Shown: in pieces, positions 18,446 to 28,802 of the stretch | Layout of the letters: each line of letters begins with the position of its first letter | How positions within the stretch are numbered: the stretch's first letter is position 1 | Assembly (NCBI RefSeq): GCF_004684775.1 | Contig: NZ_SRIC01000016.1 | Location: 1-61,135 of the forward strand | Length of the DNA stretch: 61,135 nucleotides | Direction: 5' to 3' | Source of the DNA: Streptomyces sp. MZ04 | GTDB lineage: Bacteria > Actinomycetota > Actinomycetes > Streptomycetales > Streptomycetaceae | Notes under the pieces: model-generated | The model's database searches: none | Seen by the model: the letters and a program-made list of their open reading frames with translations, nothing else | What the model was told of the DNA's origin: nothing | Made by a program: the position numbers and the translations under genes

Positions 18446-20395
18446 TCAGAAGTCCTCCGGCGGCTCCGGCCACTCCTCCTCGGGTGACTCCGCGGACTGC
18501 GCGGGGACCCCATCCCCCAACTCCGCCAGTACCCCCAGCACACCCTCCCCGTAGGTAGCCAGCTTCTTCTCGCCGAGGCCGCTGACGCCGCCCAGCTCCG
18601 CCAGGGACGACGGCCGGAGCGAGGCGATCTCCCGCAGCGTCGCGTCGTGGAAGATCACGTACGCCGGGAGGCCCAGCTCCTTGGCCTGCGCCCCGCGCCA
18701 CGCCCGCAGCGCCTCGAACACCGGCACAGCTTCCTGCGGCAGCTCGGCCACCGCGGCAGCCGCCTTCGCCTTCCGCTCCCCCTTCGAGGCCCGCGCGGCA
18801 GCCGCACGCTTCGGCTCCTTGCGCAACCGCACCTCCCGCTCCCGGCCGAGCACGGACCCGCTGCCCTCGGTCAGGACCAGCGTGCCGTACTCCCCCTCGA
18901 CCGCGATGAGCCCCTGGGCGAGCAACTGCCGCACCACGCCCCGCCATTCGGCCTCCGCCAGCTCCTCGCCGATACCGAAGACCGAGAGCTGGTCATGGTC
19001 GAACTGGATGACCTTGGCGGTCTTCTTGCCGAGCAGGATGTCGATGATCTGCCCCGCGCCGAACTTCTGCCCGCGCTCGCGCTTGAGCCGCACGACCGTC
19101 GACAGGACCTTCTGCGCCGCCACGGTCCCGTCCCACGTCTCCGGGGGCGTGAGGCACGTGTCGCAGTTGCCGCAGGACTGGCCGTCCGCGTCCTGGCCGA
19201 AGTAGGTCAGGAGCTGGCCCCGGCGGCACTGGGCGGTCTCGCACAGCGCCAGCATCGAGTCCAGGTGCGAGGCCGCCCGGCGGCGGAACGCCTCGTCGCC
19301 CTCGCCGCCCTGGATCAGCTTCCGCTGCTGGACGACGTCCTGCAGGCCGTACGCCATCCAGGCCGTGGAGGGCAGTCCGTCACGGCCCGCACGGCCCGTC
19401 TCCTGGTAGTAGCCCTCGACGGACTTCGGCAGGTCGAGGTGGGCGACGAACCGGACGTCCGGCTTGTCGATGCCCATGCCGAAGGCGATCGTGGCGCAGA
19501 CGACCAGGCCCTCCTCACGGAGGAAGCGGGACTGGTGGGCGGCGCGCGTCCTGCCGTCCAGACCCGCGTGGTACGGCACGGCCTCGATGCCGTTCTTGCA
19601 CAGGAACTCGGCGGTCTTCTCGACCGAGTTGCGCGACAGGCAGTAGACGATGCCCGCGTCTCCCGCGTGCTCCTCCTTCAGGAAGGACAGGAGCTGCTTC
19701 TTCGGCTCGGCCTTCGGCACGATGCGGTACTGGATGTTGGGCCGGTCGAAGCTCGCCACGAAGTGCTTGGCGTCCGGCATGCCGAGCCGCTCGGTGATCT
19801 CCCGGTGCGTGGCGTGCGTCGCCGTCGCCGTCAGGGCGATGCGCGGCACGTCCGGCCAGCGCTCGCCGAGGAGGGAGAGGGCCAGATAGTCGGGGCGGAA
19901 GTCGTGTCCCCACTGGGCGACGCAGTGCGCCTCGTCGATCGCGAAGACGGAGATCTTGGCGCGGGAGAGCAGGTCGAGGGTCGACTCCAGACGCAGCCGC
20001 TCCGGCGCCAGGTACAGCACGTCGAGCTCCCCCGCGAGGAACTCGGCCTCCATCACCCGCCGCTCGTCGAAGTCCTGCGTGGAGTTGATGAACCCGGCCC
20101 GCACGCCGAGCGCCCGCAGCGCGTCCACCTGGTCCTGCATGAGCGCGATGAGGGGCGAGACGACCACGCCCGTGCCGGGTCTGACCAGGGCCGGGATCTG
20201 ATAGCAGAGCGACTTGCCGCCGCCGGTGGGCATCAGCACGACGGAGTCCCCGCCCGCGATCACATGCTCGATGATCGCTTCCTGCTCGCCGCGGAACGCG
20301 TCGTACCCGAAGACGCGGTGCAGCGTCCGCAGCGCGTCACTGTCCGCCACCGAGCCCGGTACGGTCACCTCGCTCATGCCATCGTTCCCATCCAT
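18446..20395 (-). CDS. recQ: ATP-dependent DNA helicase RecQ
   Basis: A 649-residue 3'-5' helicase with the full RecQ layout. Walker A MPTGGGKS is at about 55-62, the DEAH box at 154-157 ([18 protein letters not shown] includes the aromatic-rich loop), and motif [12 protein letters not shown] at 331-340. The zinc-binding subdomain has C390, C408, C411 and C414. A winged-helix RQC region and a C-terminal HRDC domain (about 545-625) follow, then an acidic Pro/Glu tail. It acts in recombination repair and replication restart. ATG 20395 is chosen from several in-frame ATGs; ATG 20377 (MSEVTV) is equally possible. Confidence 0.95.
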   Translation of the reverse strand: MDGNDGMSEVTVPGSVADSDALRTLHRVFGYDAFRGEQEAIIEHVIAGGDSVVLMPTGGGKSLCYQIPALVRPGTGVVVSPLIALMQDQVDALRALGVRAGFINSTQDFDERRVMEAEFLAGELDVLYLAPERLRLESTLDLLSRAKISVFAIDEAHCVAQWGHDFRPDYLALSLLGERWPDVPRIALTATATHATHREITERLGMPDAKHFVASFDRPNIQYRIVPKAEPKKQLLSFLKEEHAGDAGIVYCLSRNSVEKTAEFLCKNGIEAVPYHAGLDGRTRAAHQSRFLREEGLVVCATIAFGMGIDKPDVRFVAHLDLPKSVEGYYQETGRAGRDGLPSTAWMAYGLQDVVQQRKLIQGGEGDEAFRRRAASHLDSMLALCETAQCRRGQLLTYFGQDADGQSCGNCDTCLTPPETWDGTVAAQKVLSTVVRLKRERGQKFGAGQIIDILLGKKTAKVIQFDHDQLSVFGIGEELAEAEWRGVVRQLLAQGLIAVEGEYGTLVLTEGSGSVLGREREVRLRKEPKRAAAARASKGERKAKAAAAVAELPQEAVPVFEALRAWRGAQAKELGLPAYVIFHDATLREIASLRPSSLAELGGVSGLGEKKLATYGEGVLGVLAELGDGVPAQSAESPEEEWPEPPEDF

Positions 20396-20494
20396 CGCCC
20401 TGCCCCCGTACGTCGCGCTTCGACCACTGCCTCCACGATAGGGCTCAGGACCGACAGCTCTGGAAGTTATCCACAGGCCCGGCCCTCCGGACGC

Positions 20495-20534
20495 CGCCGC
20501 CCGGCACCCCAGTCGAACAGGGTGCCGGGCGGCG
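20495..20534 (-). terminator. nuo operon terminator
   Basis: A perfect 15-bp stem (20495-20509 with 20520-20534, arm CGCCGCCCGGCACCC) around a 10-base loop begins 16 bp past the nuoN stop. It separates the nuo operon from recQ, which is on the same strand. Confidence 0.85.
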
Positions 20535-20549
20535 TATGAACGGAGACGG

Positions 20550-22214
20550 CTACCGGACGAAGACTCCCGCCTGGTTCGCCAGATCCAGGAAGTACTGCGG
20601 GGCCACACCGAGCACGAGCGTCACCGCGACACCCACGCCGATCGCGGTCATCGTCAGCGGCGAGGGCACGGCGACGGTCGGGCCGTCCGCCTTCGGCTCG
20701 CTGAAGAACATGAGCACGATCACACGGATGTAGAAGAACGCGGCGATCGCGGACGAGATCACACCGACCACGACCAACGCGCCCGCGCCACCCTCGGCCG
20801 CCGCCTTGAAGACCGCGAACTTCCCGGCGAACCCGGAGGTCAGCGGGATGCCGGCGAAGGCGAGCAGGAAGACCGCGAAGACGGCCGCGACCAGCGGCGA
20901 CCTGCGGCCGAGCCCCGCCCACTTCGACAGGTGCGTGGCCTCGCCGCCCGCGTCCCGCACCAGCGTGACCACGGCGAACGCCCCGATCGTCACGAAGGAG
21001 TAGGCCCCCAGGTAGAAGAGGACCGACGAGATGCCGTCCGGGGTCATGGCGATGACACCGGCGAGGATGAAGCCCGCGTGCGCGATCGACGAGTACGCGA
21101 GCAGCCGCTTGATGTCGGTCTGGGTGATCGCGACGATCGCGCCGGCCAGCATCGTGAGGACCACGACGCCCCACATCACGGGACGCCAGTCCCAGCGCAG
21201 GCCCGGCAGGACCACGTAGAGCAGCCGCAGCAGCGCGCCGAAGGCGGCCACCTTCGTCGCCGACGCCATGAAGCCGGTCACCGGGGTCGGAGCGCCCTGG
21301 TAGACGTCCGGGGTCCACATGTGGAACGGCACGGCGCCGACCTTGAAGAGCAGCCCCATGACGACCATCGCGGCGCCGATGAGGAGCAGCGCGTCGTTGC
21401 CCATGGTGTCGGCGAGCGCCGGGTCGACCGTCTGGATGCTGCCGTCGACGACCTTCGCGATGGTGCCGTACGACACCGAGCCCGCGTATCCGTAGAGCAG
21501 CGCGATCCCGAAGAGCATGAAGGCGGAGGAGAAGGCGCCGAGCAGGAAGTACTTGACGGCGGCTTCCTGCGACATCAGGCGCTTGCGGCGGGCGAGCGCG
21601 CACAGCAGGTAGAGCGGCAGCGAGAAGACCTCGAGGGCGATGAAGAGCGTCAGGAGGTCGTTCGCCGACGGGAAGACGAGCATCCCGCCGATCGCGAAGA
21701 GGGCCAGCGGGAACACCTCGGTGGTGGTGAACCCGGCCTTCGTGGCGGCCTGTTCGCCCTCGCTGCCGGGCACGGCCCCGGCCTGCGCGACGAACGAGTC
21801 GACGCGGTTGCCGTGCGCCGCCGGGTCGAGCCGCCGTTCCGCGAAGGTGAAGATCGCGACGAGTCCCGCGAGGAGGATCGTGCCCTGCAGGAAGAGCGCG
21901 GGTCCGTCGACGGCGATGGCGCCCATCGCGGCGATGTGCGCCTTCGTCGTGCCGTATCCGGTGGCCGCGAGCCCGACGACCGCGGCGAAGGCCGCGGTGA
22001 GGGCGACCACCGCCACGAACACCTGCGCGTAGTACCGCGTCTTGCGCGGCACGAAGGCCTCGATGAGGATCCCGAGGACCGCCGCGCCGATGACGATCAA
22101 CGTCGGTGACAGCTGGGCGTACTCGATCGTGGGAGTGTCGATCTTGTCGATCTGATCCTGGGGCGCCGCGGCCGACGCCATTGTCCACAGGCTGTGGACA
22201 GCCGATGCGCTCAC
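20550..22214 (-). CDS. nuoN: NADH-quinone oxidoreductase subunit N
   Basis: A 554-residue, 14-helix antiporter-like subunit of the complex I membrane arm. The proton-transfer helices carry the usual charged residues, including the Lys in [24 protein letters not shown] and the TM12 region with the [10 protein letters not shown] loop. It ends the operon. The GTG start at 22214 overlaps the nuoM stop as GTGA, giving translational coupling. The N-terminus is longer than in Escherichia coli by about 35 residues, which is usual in Streptomyces. Confidence 0.95.
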   Translation of the reverse strand: MSASAVHSLWTMASAAAPQDQIDKIDTPTIEYAQLSPTLIVIGAAVLGILIEAFVPRKTRYYAQVFVAVVALTAAFAAVVGLAATGYGTTKAHIAAMGAIAVDGPALFLQGTILLAGLVAIFTFAERRLDPAAHGNRVDSFVAQAGAVPGSEGEQAATKAGFTTTEVFPLALFAIGGMLVFPSANDLLTLFIALEVFSLPLYLLCALARRKRLMSQEAAVKYFLLGAFSSAFMLFGIALLYGYAGSVSYGTIAKVVDGSIQTVDPALADTMGNDALLLIGAAMVVMGLLFKVGAVPFHMWTPDVYQGAPTPVTGFMASATKVAAFGALLRLLYVVLPGLRWDWRPVMWGVVVLTMLAGAIVAITQTDIKRLLAYSSIAHAGFILAGVIAMTPDGISSVLFYLGAYSFVTIGAFAVVTLVRDAGGEATHLSKWAGLGRRSPLVAAVFAVFLLAFAGIPLTSGFAGKFAVFKAAAEGGAGALVVVGVISSAIAAFFYIRVIVLMFFSEPKADGPTVAVPSPLTMTAIGVGVAVTLVLGVAPQYFLDLANQAGVFVR

Positions 22215-23797
22215 TTGGCCGCCTCCACGTCGGGCTTCGGGTCCTTCTGCTGTACGTCGGACATGGTGTGCTCGACCGCCGGGTTCACCAGCTCGGTGAG
22301 CGGCTTCGGGTAGACGCCGAGGCCGATCAGGAGCGCGATCAGCGGGGCGACGACGACCAGTTCCCGCACCCGCAGGTCGGGCATGGCCGAGACCTCCGGT
22401 TTCACGGGGCCCGTCATCGTCCGCTGGTACAGGACGAGGGTGTAGAGCGCGGCGAGCACGATGCCGAACGTCGCGATGATCCCGGCCACCGGATAGCGCG
22501 CGAACGCGCCGACCAGGACCAGGAACTCACTCACGAACGGGGCGAGCCCCGGCAGCGAGAGCGTCGCGAGACCGCCGATCAGGAAGGTGCCGGCGAGCAC
22601 CGGAGCGACCTTCTGCACGCCTCCGTAGTCCGCGATGAGCCGCGAACCGCGCCGCGAGATCAGGAATCCGGCGACCAGCATCAGGGCGGCGGTCGAGATG
22701 CCGTGGTTGACCATGTAGAGCGTCGCGCCGGACTGGCCCTGCGAGGTCATCGCGAAGATGCCGAGAATGATGAACCCGAAGTGCGAGATCGACGCGTACG
22801 CCACAAGCCGCTTGATGTCGCGCTGGCCGACGGCGAGCAGCGCCCCGTACACGATGCTGATCAGGGCGAGTACGAGGATGACCGGCGTCGCCCACTTGCT
22901 CGCCTCGGGGAAGAGCCCGAGGCAGAACCGCAGCATCGCGAACGTGCCGACCTTGTCGACAACTGCCGTGATCAGTACGGCGACCGGGGCCGTGGCCTCG
23001 CCCATCGCGTTCGGCAGCCAGGTGTGCAGCGGCCACAGCGGCGCCTTCACCGCGAAGGCGAAGAAGAAGCCGAGGAAGAGCAGCCGCTCCGTGTTGGTCG
23101 CCATGTCGAGCGTGCCGTTGGCCCGCGCTTCGGTGATCTCCTGGAGCGAGAAGTTCCCCGCCACCACGTAGAGCCCGATCACGGCGGCCAGCATGATCAG
23201 GCCGCCGACCAGGTTGTAGAGCAGGAACTTCACGGCCGCGTACGAGCGTTGCGCCGACGCGTTCTCGTCGCTGCCCGCGTGGGCGCGGTCTCCGAAGCCG
23301 CCGATGAGGAAGTACATCGGGATGAGCATGGCTTCGAAGAAGATGTAGAAGAGGAAGACGTCGGTGGCCTCGAAGGAGATGATCACCATCGCCTCGACGG
23401 CGAGGATCAGGGCGAAGAAGCCCTGAGTCGGCCGCCAGCGCGAGGACTTGGTCTCCAGGGGGTCGGCGTCGTGCCACCCGGCCAGGATGATGAAGGGCAT
23501 CAGCAGGGCGGTGAGCGCGATGAGCGCGACACCGATGCCGTCCACCCCGAGCTCGTACCGCACCCCGAAGTCCGCGATCCAGGAACGGGACTCGGTCAGT
23601 TGATAGCGGGCCCCGTCGGGGTCGAACCGCACGAGCACGGTCACGGCGAGCGCGAGCGTCGCGAGCGAGACGAGCAGCGCGAGCCACTTGGCGGCGCCGC
23701 GCCGTGCGGCCGGGACGGCTGCCGTGGCGATCGCGCCGACCGCGGGCAGCGCCGCCGTCGCTGTCAGGAGAGGAAAGACTGTGCTTGCTTCAGACAT
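22211..23797 (-). CDS. nuoM: NADH-quinone oxidoreductase subunit M
   Basis: A 528-residue antiporter-like membrane subunit. The helix-5 glutamate lies in FFEAMLIPMYFLIG and the helix-7 lysine in FAVKAPLWPLHTWLPNAMGEA; both are needed for proton pumping. The HFGFIILGIFAM and NHGISTAALMLVAG segments are typical. Start ATG 23797 is 6 bp after the nuoL stop. The stop overlaps the nuoN start by 4 bp. Confidence 0.96.
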   Translation of the reverse strand: MSEASTVFPLLTATAALPAVGAIATAAVPAARRGAAKWLALLVSLATLALAVTVLVRFDPDGARYQLTESRSWIADFGVRYELGVDGIGVALIALTALLMPFIILAGWHDADPLETKSSRWRPTQGFFALILAVEAMVIISFEATDVFLFYIFFEAMLIPMYFLIGGFGDRAHAGSDENASAQRSYAAVKFLLYNLVGGLIMLAAVIGLYVVAGNFSLQEITEARANGTLDMATNTERLLFLGFFFAFAVKAPLWPLHTWLPNAMGEATAPVAVLITAVVDKVGTFAMLRFCLGLFPEASKWATPVILVLALISIVYGALLAVGQRDIKRLVAYASISHFGFIILGIFAMTSQGQSGATLYMVNHGISTAALMLVAGFLISRRGSRLIADYGGVQKVAPVLAGTFLIGGLATLSLPGLAPFVSEFLVLVGAFARYPVAGIIATFGIVLAALYTLVLYQRTMTGPVKPEVSAMPDLRVRELVVVAPLIALLIGLGVYPKPLTELVNPAVEHTMSDVQQKDPKPDVEAAK

Positions 23798-23803
23798 CCG
23801 GTA

Positions 23804-25699
23804 TCAGACCGCCCTCATCAGCAGGGTCGCGGCGATGAGTACCGCAGCGCCGCCGAACATCGAGACCGCGTAGGAGCGGGCGTAGCCGTTCTGCAGTTTG
23901 CGCAGCCGCCCGGAGAGGCCGCCGACCGAGGCCGCCGTGCCGTTGACGACTCCGTCGACCAGGGTGTGATCGACGTACACCAGGGACCGCGTGAGGTGCT
24001 CGCCGCCGCGCACCAGGACGACGTGGTTGAAGTCGTCCTGGAGGAGGTCGCGGCGGGCCGCCCGGGTGAGCAGCGAGCCGCGCGGGGCGGTGACCGGGAC
24101 CGGCCGGCGTCCGTACTGGACGTAGGCGAGGGCCACACCGATGACCAGGACGACCATCGTGGCGCCCGTGACCGTGGCGGCGCTGAGCGGTGAGTCGCCG
24201 TGGGCGTGCTGGGTGACCGGCTCCAGCCAGTGCATGAAGCGGTCGCCGATGCTGAAGAACCCGCCCGCGAAGACCGACCCGAAGGCCAGCAGGATCATCG
24301 GGATCGTCATCGACTTGGGCGACTCGTGCGGGTGCGGCTCATTGCCTTCCGCATCCGGCTGCCAGCGCTTCTCTCCGAAGAAGGTCAGCAGCATCACGCG
24401 CGTCATGTAGTACGCGGTGATGGCCGCGCCCAGGAGCGCCACCGAGCCGAGGATCCAGCCCTCCGTGCCGCCCTTGGCGAACGCCGCCTCGATGATCTTG
24501 TCCTTGGAGAAGAAGCCGGACAGACCGGGGAAGCCGATGATCGCGAGATAGCCGAGGCCGAAGGTCACGAAGGTGACCGGCATGTACTTCCTGAGGCCGC
24601 CGTACTTCCTCATGTCGACCTCGTCGTTCATGCCGTGCATGACCGAACCGGCCCCGAGGAAGAGCCCGGCCTTGAAGAAGCCGTGCGTCACCAGGTGCAT
24701 GATCGCGAAGACGTACCCGATGGGGCCGAGGCCCGCGGCCAGGATCATGTAGCCGATCTGGGACATCGTCGACCCGGCGAGGGCCTTCTTGATGTCGTCC
24801 TTCGCGCAACCGACGATCGCACCGAACAGGAGCGTGACCGCGCCCACGACGGTGACGGCAAGCTGGGCGTCCGGTGCGGCGTTGAAGATCTCTCCGGAGC
24901 GGACGATCAAGTACACGCCCGCGGTGACCATCGTCGCCGCGTGGATCAGGGCCGAGACCGGGGTCGGGCCCTCCATCGCGTCGCCGAGCCAGGACTGCAG
25001 CGGCACCTGGGCGGACTTGCCGCACGCGGCGAGCAGCAGCATCAGGCCGATGGCCGTGAGCTTGCCCTCGCTCGTCTCACCCGTCGCCTCAAGGACAGGA
25101 CCGAAGGCGAACGTCCCGAAGGTGGTGAACATCAGCATGATCGCGATCGACAGGCCCATGTCGCCGACCCGGTTGACCAGGAAGGCCTTCTTCGCGGCGG
25201 TGGCCGCGCTGGGCTTGTGCTGCCAGAAGCCGATCAGGAGGTACGAGGCGAGGCCCACGCCCTCCCAGCCGACATACAGGAGCAGGTAGTTGTCGGCGAG
25301 GACCAGCAGGAGCATCGCCGCGAGGAACAGGTTCAGATAGCCGAAGAAGCGGCGGCGCCGCTCGTCGTGCTCCATGTACCCGATGGAGTAGATGTGGATC
25401 AGCGTGCCCACACCGGTGATCAGCAGGACGAACGTCATCGACAGCTGGTCGAGCTGGAAGGCGACGTCCGCCTGGAAGCCCTCCACGGGGATCCAGCTGA
25501 ACAGGTGCTGCGACAGGGAGCGCTCCTCGGCGCCCTTGCCCAGCAGGTCGGTGAAGAGCACGACACCGACGACGAAGGAGGCGGCCGCGAGCAGCGTGCC
25601 GAGCCAGTGGCCCACGCGGTCCAACCGCCGCCCGCCGCACAGCAGTACGGCCGCTCCGAGCAGAGGCGCCGCTACGAGCAGCGCGATCAGGTTCTCCAC
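23804..25699 (-). CDS. nuoL: NADH-quinone oxidoreductase subunit L
   Basis: A 631-residue distal antiporter-like subunit that carries the long lateral helix along the membrane arm. Conserved segments are [16 protein letters not shown] (helix-5 region), [38 protein letters not shown] (helix-7 lysine and following loop) and [18 protein letters not shown]. The start is GTG 25699 with AAGGGG 10 bases upstream. It follows nuoK by 14 bp, the widest gap inside the operon apart from nuoA-nuoB. Confidence 0.96.
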   Translation of the reverse strand: MENLIALLVAAPLLGAAVLLCGGRRLDRVGHWLGTLLAAASFVVGVVLFTDLLGKGAEERSLSQHLFSWIPVEGFQADVAFQLDQLSMTFVLLITGVGTLIHIYSIGYMEHDERRRRFFGYLNLFLAAMLLLVLADNYLLLYVGWEGVGLASYLLIGFWQHKPSAATAAKKAFLVNRVGDMGLSIAIMLMFTTFGTFAFGPVLEATGETSEGKLTAIGLMLLLAACGKSAQVPLQSWLGDAMEGPTPVSALIHAATMVTAGVYLIVRSGEIFNAAPDAQLAVTVVGAVTLLFGAIVGCAKDDIKKALAGSTMSQIGYMILAAGLGPIGYVFAIMHLVTHGFFKAGLFLGAGSVMHGMNDEVDMRKYGGLRKYMPVTFVTFGLGYLAIIGFPGLSGFFSKDKIIEAAFAKGGTEGWILGSVALLGAAITAYYMTRVMLLTFFGEKRWQPDAEGNEPHPHESPKSMTIPMILLAFGSVFAGGFFSIGDRFMHWLEPVTQHAHGDSPLSAATVTGATMVVLVIGVALAYVQYGRRPVPVTAPRGSLLTRAARRDLLQDDFNHVVLVRGGEHLTRSLVYVDHTLVDGVVNGTAASVGGLSGRLRKLQNGYARSYAVSMFGGAAVLIAATLLMRAV

Positions 25700-25713
25700 T
25701 TTTCAGCGACCCC

Positions 25714-26013
25714 TTACAGCTTCATCAGGCTGGCGTCGTCGACCGAAGCCGAGTGGCGGGAGCGGAACAGCGACACGATGATCGCCAGGCCGACCACGAC
25801 CTCCGCGGCGGCGACGACCATCGTGAAGAAGGCGATGATCTGGCCGTCGAGGTTGCCGTGCAGCCGGGAGAAGGCGACGAAGGCGAGGTTGCACGCGTTG
25901 AGCATCAGCTCGATACACATGAACACCACGATCGCGTTCCGCCTGATCAGCACGCCGGTGGCGCCGATCGCGAACAACAGCGCCGCGAGATACAGGTAGT
26001 TGACCGGATTCAC
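25714..26013 (-). CDS. nuoK: NADH-quinone oxidoreductase subunit K
   Basis: A 99-residue, three-helix subunit. The two membrane glutamates essential for coupling are present in [12 protein letters not shown] and [11 protein letters not shown]. The GTG start overlaps the nuoJ stop as GTGA. Confidence 0.96.
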   Translation of the reverse strand: MNPVNYLYLAALLFAIGATGVLIRRNAIVVFMCIELMLNACNLAFVAFSRLHGNLDGQIIAFFTMVVAAAEVVVGLAIIVSLFRSRHSASVDDASLMKL

Positions 26014-26825
26014 TTCGACGCCTCCTCGGCCTGGGACGACCGCTCGAGGCGCTCCGTGGAGCGCTGCTCCAGCGCCCGCAGATCGTCGAGCGCCTCGTCC
26101 GACACATCACGGATCTGGCCGCGCTCGCGCAGCGTCTTGTTGACCGTGAGCTCCGACGGGGTGCCGTCCGGGAGCAGGCCCGCGATGTCCACGGCGTTGT
26201 GCCGTGCGTAGACACCGGGGGCGGGCAGCGGCGGCACGTGGCTGGAGCGCACGCGCGCCTCGGACATCTCGCGCTGCGTCTTGGCGCGCTCCGTGCGCTC
26301 GCGGTGGGTGAGCACCATCGCGCCGACGGTGGCGGTGATCAGCAGCGCGCCGGTGATCTCGAAGGCGAAGACGTACTTCGTGAAGATGAGCTCGGCGAGC
26401 CCCTCCACGTTGCCGCCCGCGTTCGCCTTGGAGAGGCCCGCGAACTCGTTCACCGAAGCGTTCCCGATCCCCGCGAACAGCAGGATCGCGAAGCCGAAGC
26501 CGCACAGAGCGGCCAGCCAGCGCTGGCCCTTGATGGTCTCCTTCAGGGAGTCGGCGGCGGTGACGCCGACGAGCATGACCACGAAGAGGAAGAGCATCAT
26601 GATCGCGCCGGTGTAGACGACGACCTGGACGATGCCCAGGAAGTACGCGCCGTTGGCGAGGTAGAAGACCGCCAGGATGATCATGGTCCCGGCCAGGCAG
26701 AGCGCACTGTGCACGGCCTTCTTCATGAGGATCGTGCACAGGGCGCCGATCACGGCGACCGTGCCGAGCACCCAGAACTGGAAGGCCTCACCGGTGGAGG
26801 TGGTGTAGGCGGCGAGCTCGCTCAT
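26010..26825 (-). CDS. nuoJ: NADH-quinone oxidoreductase subunit J
   Basis: A 271-residue membrane subunit with five hydrophobic helices in the first 170 residues, including [31 protein letters not shown], which contains the pi-bulge helix linked to active/resting changes. The C-terminal 100 residues are a charged cytoplasmic extension (from about [12 protein letters not shown]) not present in E. coli but common in actinobacteria. ATG 26825 overlaps the nuoI stop as ATGA; a longer in-frame reading to 27101 is a shadow of nuoI. Confidence 0.94.
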   Translation of the reverse strand: MSELAAYTTSTGEAFQFWVLGTVAVIGALCTILMKKAVHSALCLAGTMIILAVFYLANGAYFLGIVQVVVYTGAIMMLFLFVVMLVGVTAADSLKETIKGQRWLAALCGFGFAILLFAGIGNASVNEFAGLSKANAGGNVEGLAELIFTKYVFAFEITGALLITATVGAMVLTHRERTERAKTQREMSEARVRSSHVPPLPAPGVYARHNAVDIAGLLPDGTPSELTVNKTLRERGQIRDVSDEALDDLRALEQRSTERLERSSQAEEASK

Positions 26826-27448
26826 CCTGCCGCCCCTTCCGCCTCGGGGGCCTTCTCGCCCTTGCTGACGGCCACTTGGGGCACCGTGCCGGGCGCGGCC
26901 TCGGTGACCAGGCCGCGGTAGTAGTCCTGCTCGTCCGTGCCCGGGAAGATCGAGTGCGGAGTCTCGACCATGCCTTCCTCCAGGCCGGCGAGCAGCTGCT
27001 CCTTGGTGTAGATGAGGTCCGCGCGGGTGCTGTCCGCCAGCTCGAACTCGTTCGTCATCGTCAACGCGCGCGTGGGGCACGCCTCGATGCACAGGCCGCA
27101 CAGGATGCAGCGGGCGTAGTTGATCTGGTAGACGCGGCCGTAGCGCTCGCCCGGGGAGTAGCGCTCCTCTTCGGTGTTGTCCGCGCCCTCCACATAGATG
27201 GCGTCCGCGGGGCAGGCCCAGGCGCAGAGCTCACAGCCGATGCACTTCTCCAGGCCGTCCGGATGGCGGTTGAGCTGGTGCCTGCCGTGGAAGCGGGGAG
27301 CGGTGGTCTTCTCCTGCTCCGGGTACTGCTCGGTCAGCCGCTTCTTGAACATGGCCTTGAAGGTCACGCCGAAGCCCGCGACGGGGTTCTGGAACCCCTG
27401 CTTCGATTGGTTCGACTCGTGGGTCGAGTCCTCGTTCGGCTCAGCCAT
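26822..27448 (-). CDS. nuoI: NADH-quinone oxidoreductase subunit I
   Basis: A 208-residue ferredoxin-like subunit with two [4Fe-4S] clusters (N6a, N6b). Ligands are C69, C72, C75, C79 and C114, C117, C120, C124, in two CxxCxxCxxxCP motifs. It passes electrons from NuoG toward NuoB. ATG 27448 has an excellent AAGGAGG site 6 bases upstream and overlaps the end of nuoH by 8 bp. Confidence 0.96.
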   Translation of the reverse strand: MAEPNEDSTHESNQSKQGFQNPVAGFGVTFKAMFKKRLTEQYPEQEKTTAPRFHGRHQLNRHPDGLEKCIGCELCAWACPADAIYVEGADNTEEERYSPGERYGRVYQINYARCILCGLCIEACPTRALTMTNEFELADSTRADLIYTKEQLLAGLEEGMVETPHSIFPGTDEQDYYRGLVTEAAPGTVPQVAVSKGEKAPEAEGAAG

Positions 27449-28802
27449 CGGACGCCTCCTTTCCGTCACTTTGAGTATCCGGCCCACCACTGACAATCAA
27501 CTCCCGCTCCTGGCGCGAGCGTCGGCGCGGCACGGGCGGCAGGCTCTGTCCGGGCAGCGGTGGGACCGGGAATCCGCCCGCCATCGGGTCGAAGGCGACC
27601 GGCTCCTCCTCGACTGCCGCTTCCTTCTCGCGTTTGTCGCGGAAGATGTCGACGACGACGGAGAGCAGAAGCAGTGCGATGACTCCGCCGCCCACATAGA
27701 GCGCGATCGAGGTGAAGTCGTAATCCTCGTTCCGCATCACCCTGACCGTGGCCACGAGCATCAGCCAGACGACCGAGACCGGGATCAGGACCTTCCAACC
27801 GAGCTTCATCAGCTGGTCGTAGCGGACGCGTGGCAGCGTGCCGCGCAGCCAGATGAAGAAGAACAGCAACAGCTGGACCTTGATCACGAACCAGAGCATC
27901 GGCCACCAGCCGTGGTTCGCGCCCTCCCAGAAGGTGCTGACCGGATACGGGGCCCGCCAGCCGCCCAGGAAGAGCGTGACCGAGACCGCCGAGACGGTGA
28001 CCATGTTGACGTACTCGGCGAGCATGAAGAGCGCGAACTTGATGGAGGAGTACTCGGTGTTGAAGCCACCGACGAGGTCGCCCTCGGACTCCGGCATGTC
28101 GAACGGCGCGCGGTTGGTCTCGCCGACCATCGTCACGATGTAGATCAGGAACGAGACGGGAAGCAGCAGGATGTACCAGCGGTCCGCCTGCGCCTCCACG
28201 ATCGCCGAGGTCGACATCGACCCGGAGTAGAGGAAGACGGAGGCGAAGGCCGCGCCCATCGCGATCTCGTACGAGATCATCTGCGCGCAGGAGCGCAGGC
28301 CGCCGAGGAGCGGATAGGTGGATCCAGAACTCCAACCCGCTAGCACGATGCCGTAGATGCCGACCGAGGCGACCGCGAGGATGTAGAGCATCGCGATCGG
28401 CAGGTCGGTGAGCTGCATCGTGGTGCGCTGGCCGAAGATCGAGACTTCGTTGCCCGCGGGCCCGAAGGGGATCACCGCGATCGCCATGAAGGCCGGGATC
28501 GCGGCGACGATCGGGGCAAGGATGTAGACCACCTTGTCCGCGCGCTTGACGATCAGGTCTTCCTTGAGCATCAGCTTGATGCCGTCCGCGAGGGACTGCA
28601 GCATGCCCCAGGGGCCGTGCCGGTTGGGGCCGATGCGCAGCTGCATCCAGGCGACGACCTTGCGCTCCCACACGATGGAGAAGAGCACCGTCACCATCAG
28701 GAACGCGAAGCAGAAGACCGCCTTGACGGCGACCAGCCACCAGGGGTCACGGCCGAACATGGACAGGTCTTCCGCCGCAAGCGGCACCACGGTGTGCATC
28801 AC
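27441..28802 (-). CDS. nuoH: NADH-quinone oxidoreductase subunit H
   Basis: A 453-residue, eight-helix subunit that forms the quinone channel. Conserved loops are [37 protein letters not shown] and [37 protein letters not shown], rich in the acidic residues that line the quinone-to-membrane charge path. The last 70 residues are a polar, Pro/Arg-rich tail typical of actinobacteria. GTG 28802 overlaps the nuoG stop as GTGA and has GGAGG 7 bases upstream; ATG 28799 next to it is the alternative start. Confidence 0.95.
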   Translation of the reverse strand: MMHTVVPLAAEDLSMFGRDPWWLVAVKAVFCFAFLMVTVLFSIVWERKVVAWMQLRIGPNRHGPWGMLQSLADGIKLMLKEDLIVKRADKVVYILAPIVAAIPAFMAIAVIPFGPAGNEVSIFGQRTTMQLTDLPIAMLYILAVASVGIYGIVLAGWSSGSTYPLLGGLRSCAQMISYEIAMGAAFASVFLYSGSMSTSAIVEAQADRWYILLLPVSFLIYIVTMVGETNRAPFDMPESEGDLVGGFNTEYSSIKFALFMLAEYVNMVTVSAVSVTLFLGGWRAPYPVSTFWEGANHGWWPMLWFVIKVQLLLFFFIWLRGTLPRVRYDQLMKLGWKVLIPVSVVWLMLVATVRVMRNEDYDFTSIALYVGGGVIALLLLSVVVDIFRDKREKEAAVEEEPVAFDPMAGGFPVPPLPGQSLPPVPRRRSRQERELIVSGGPDTQSDGKEASDG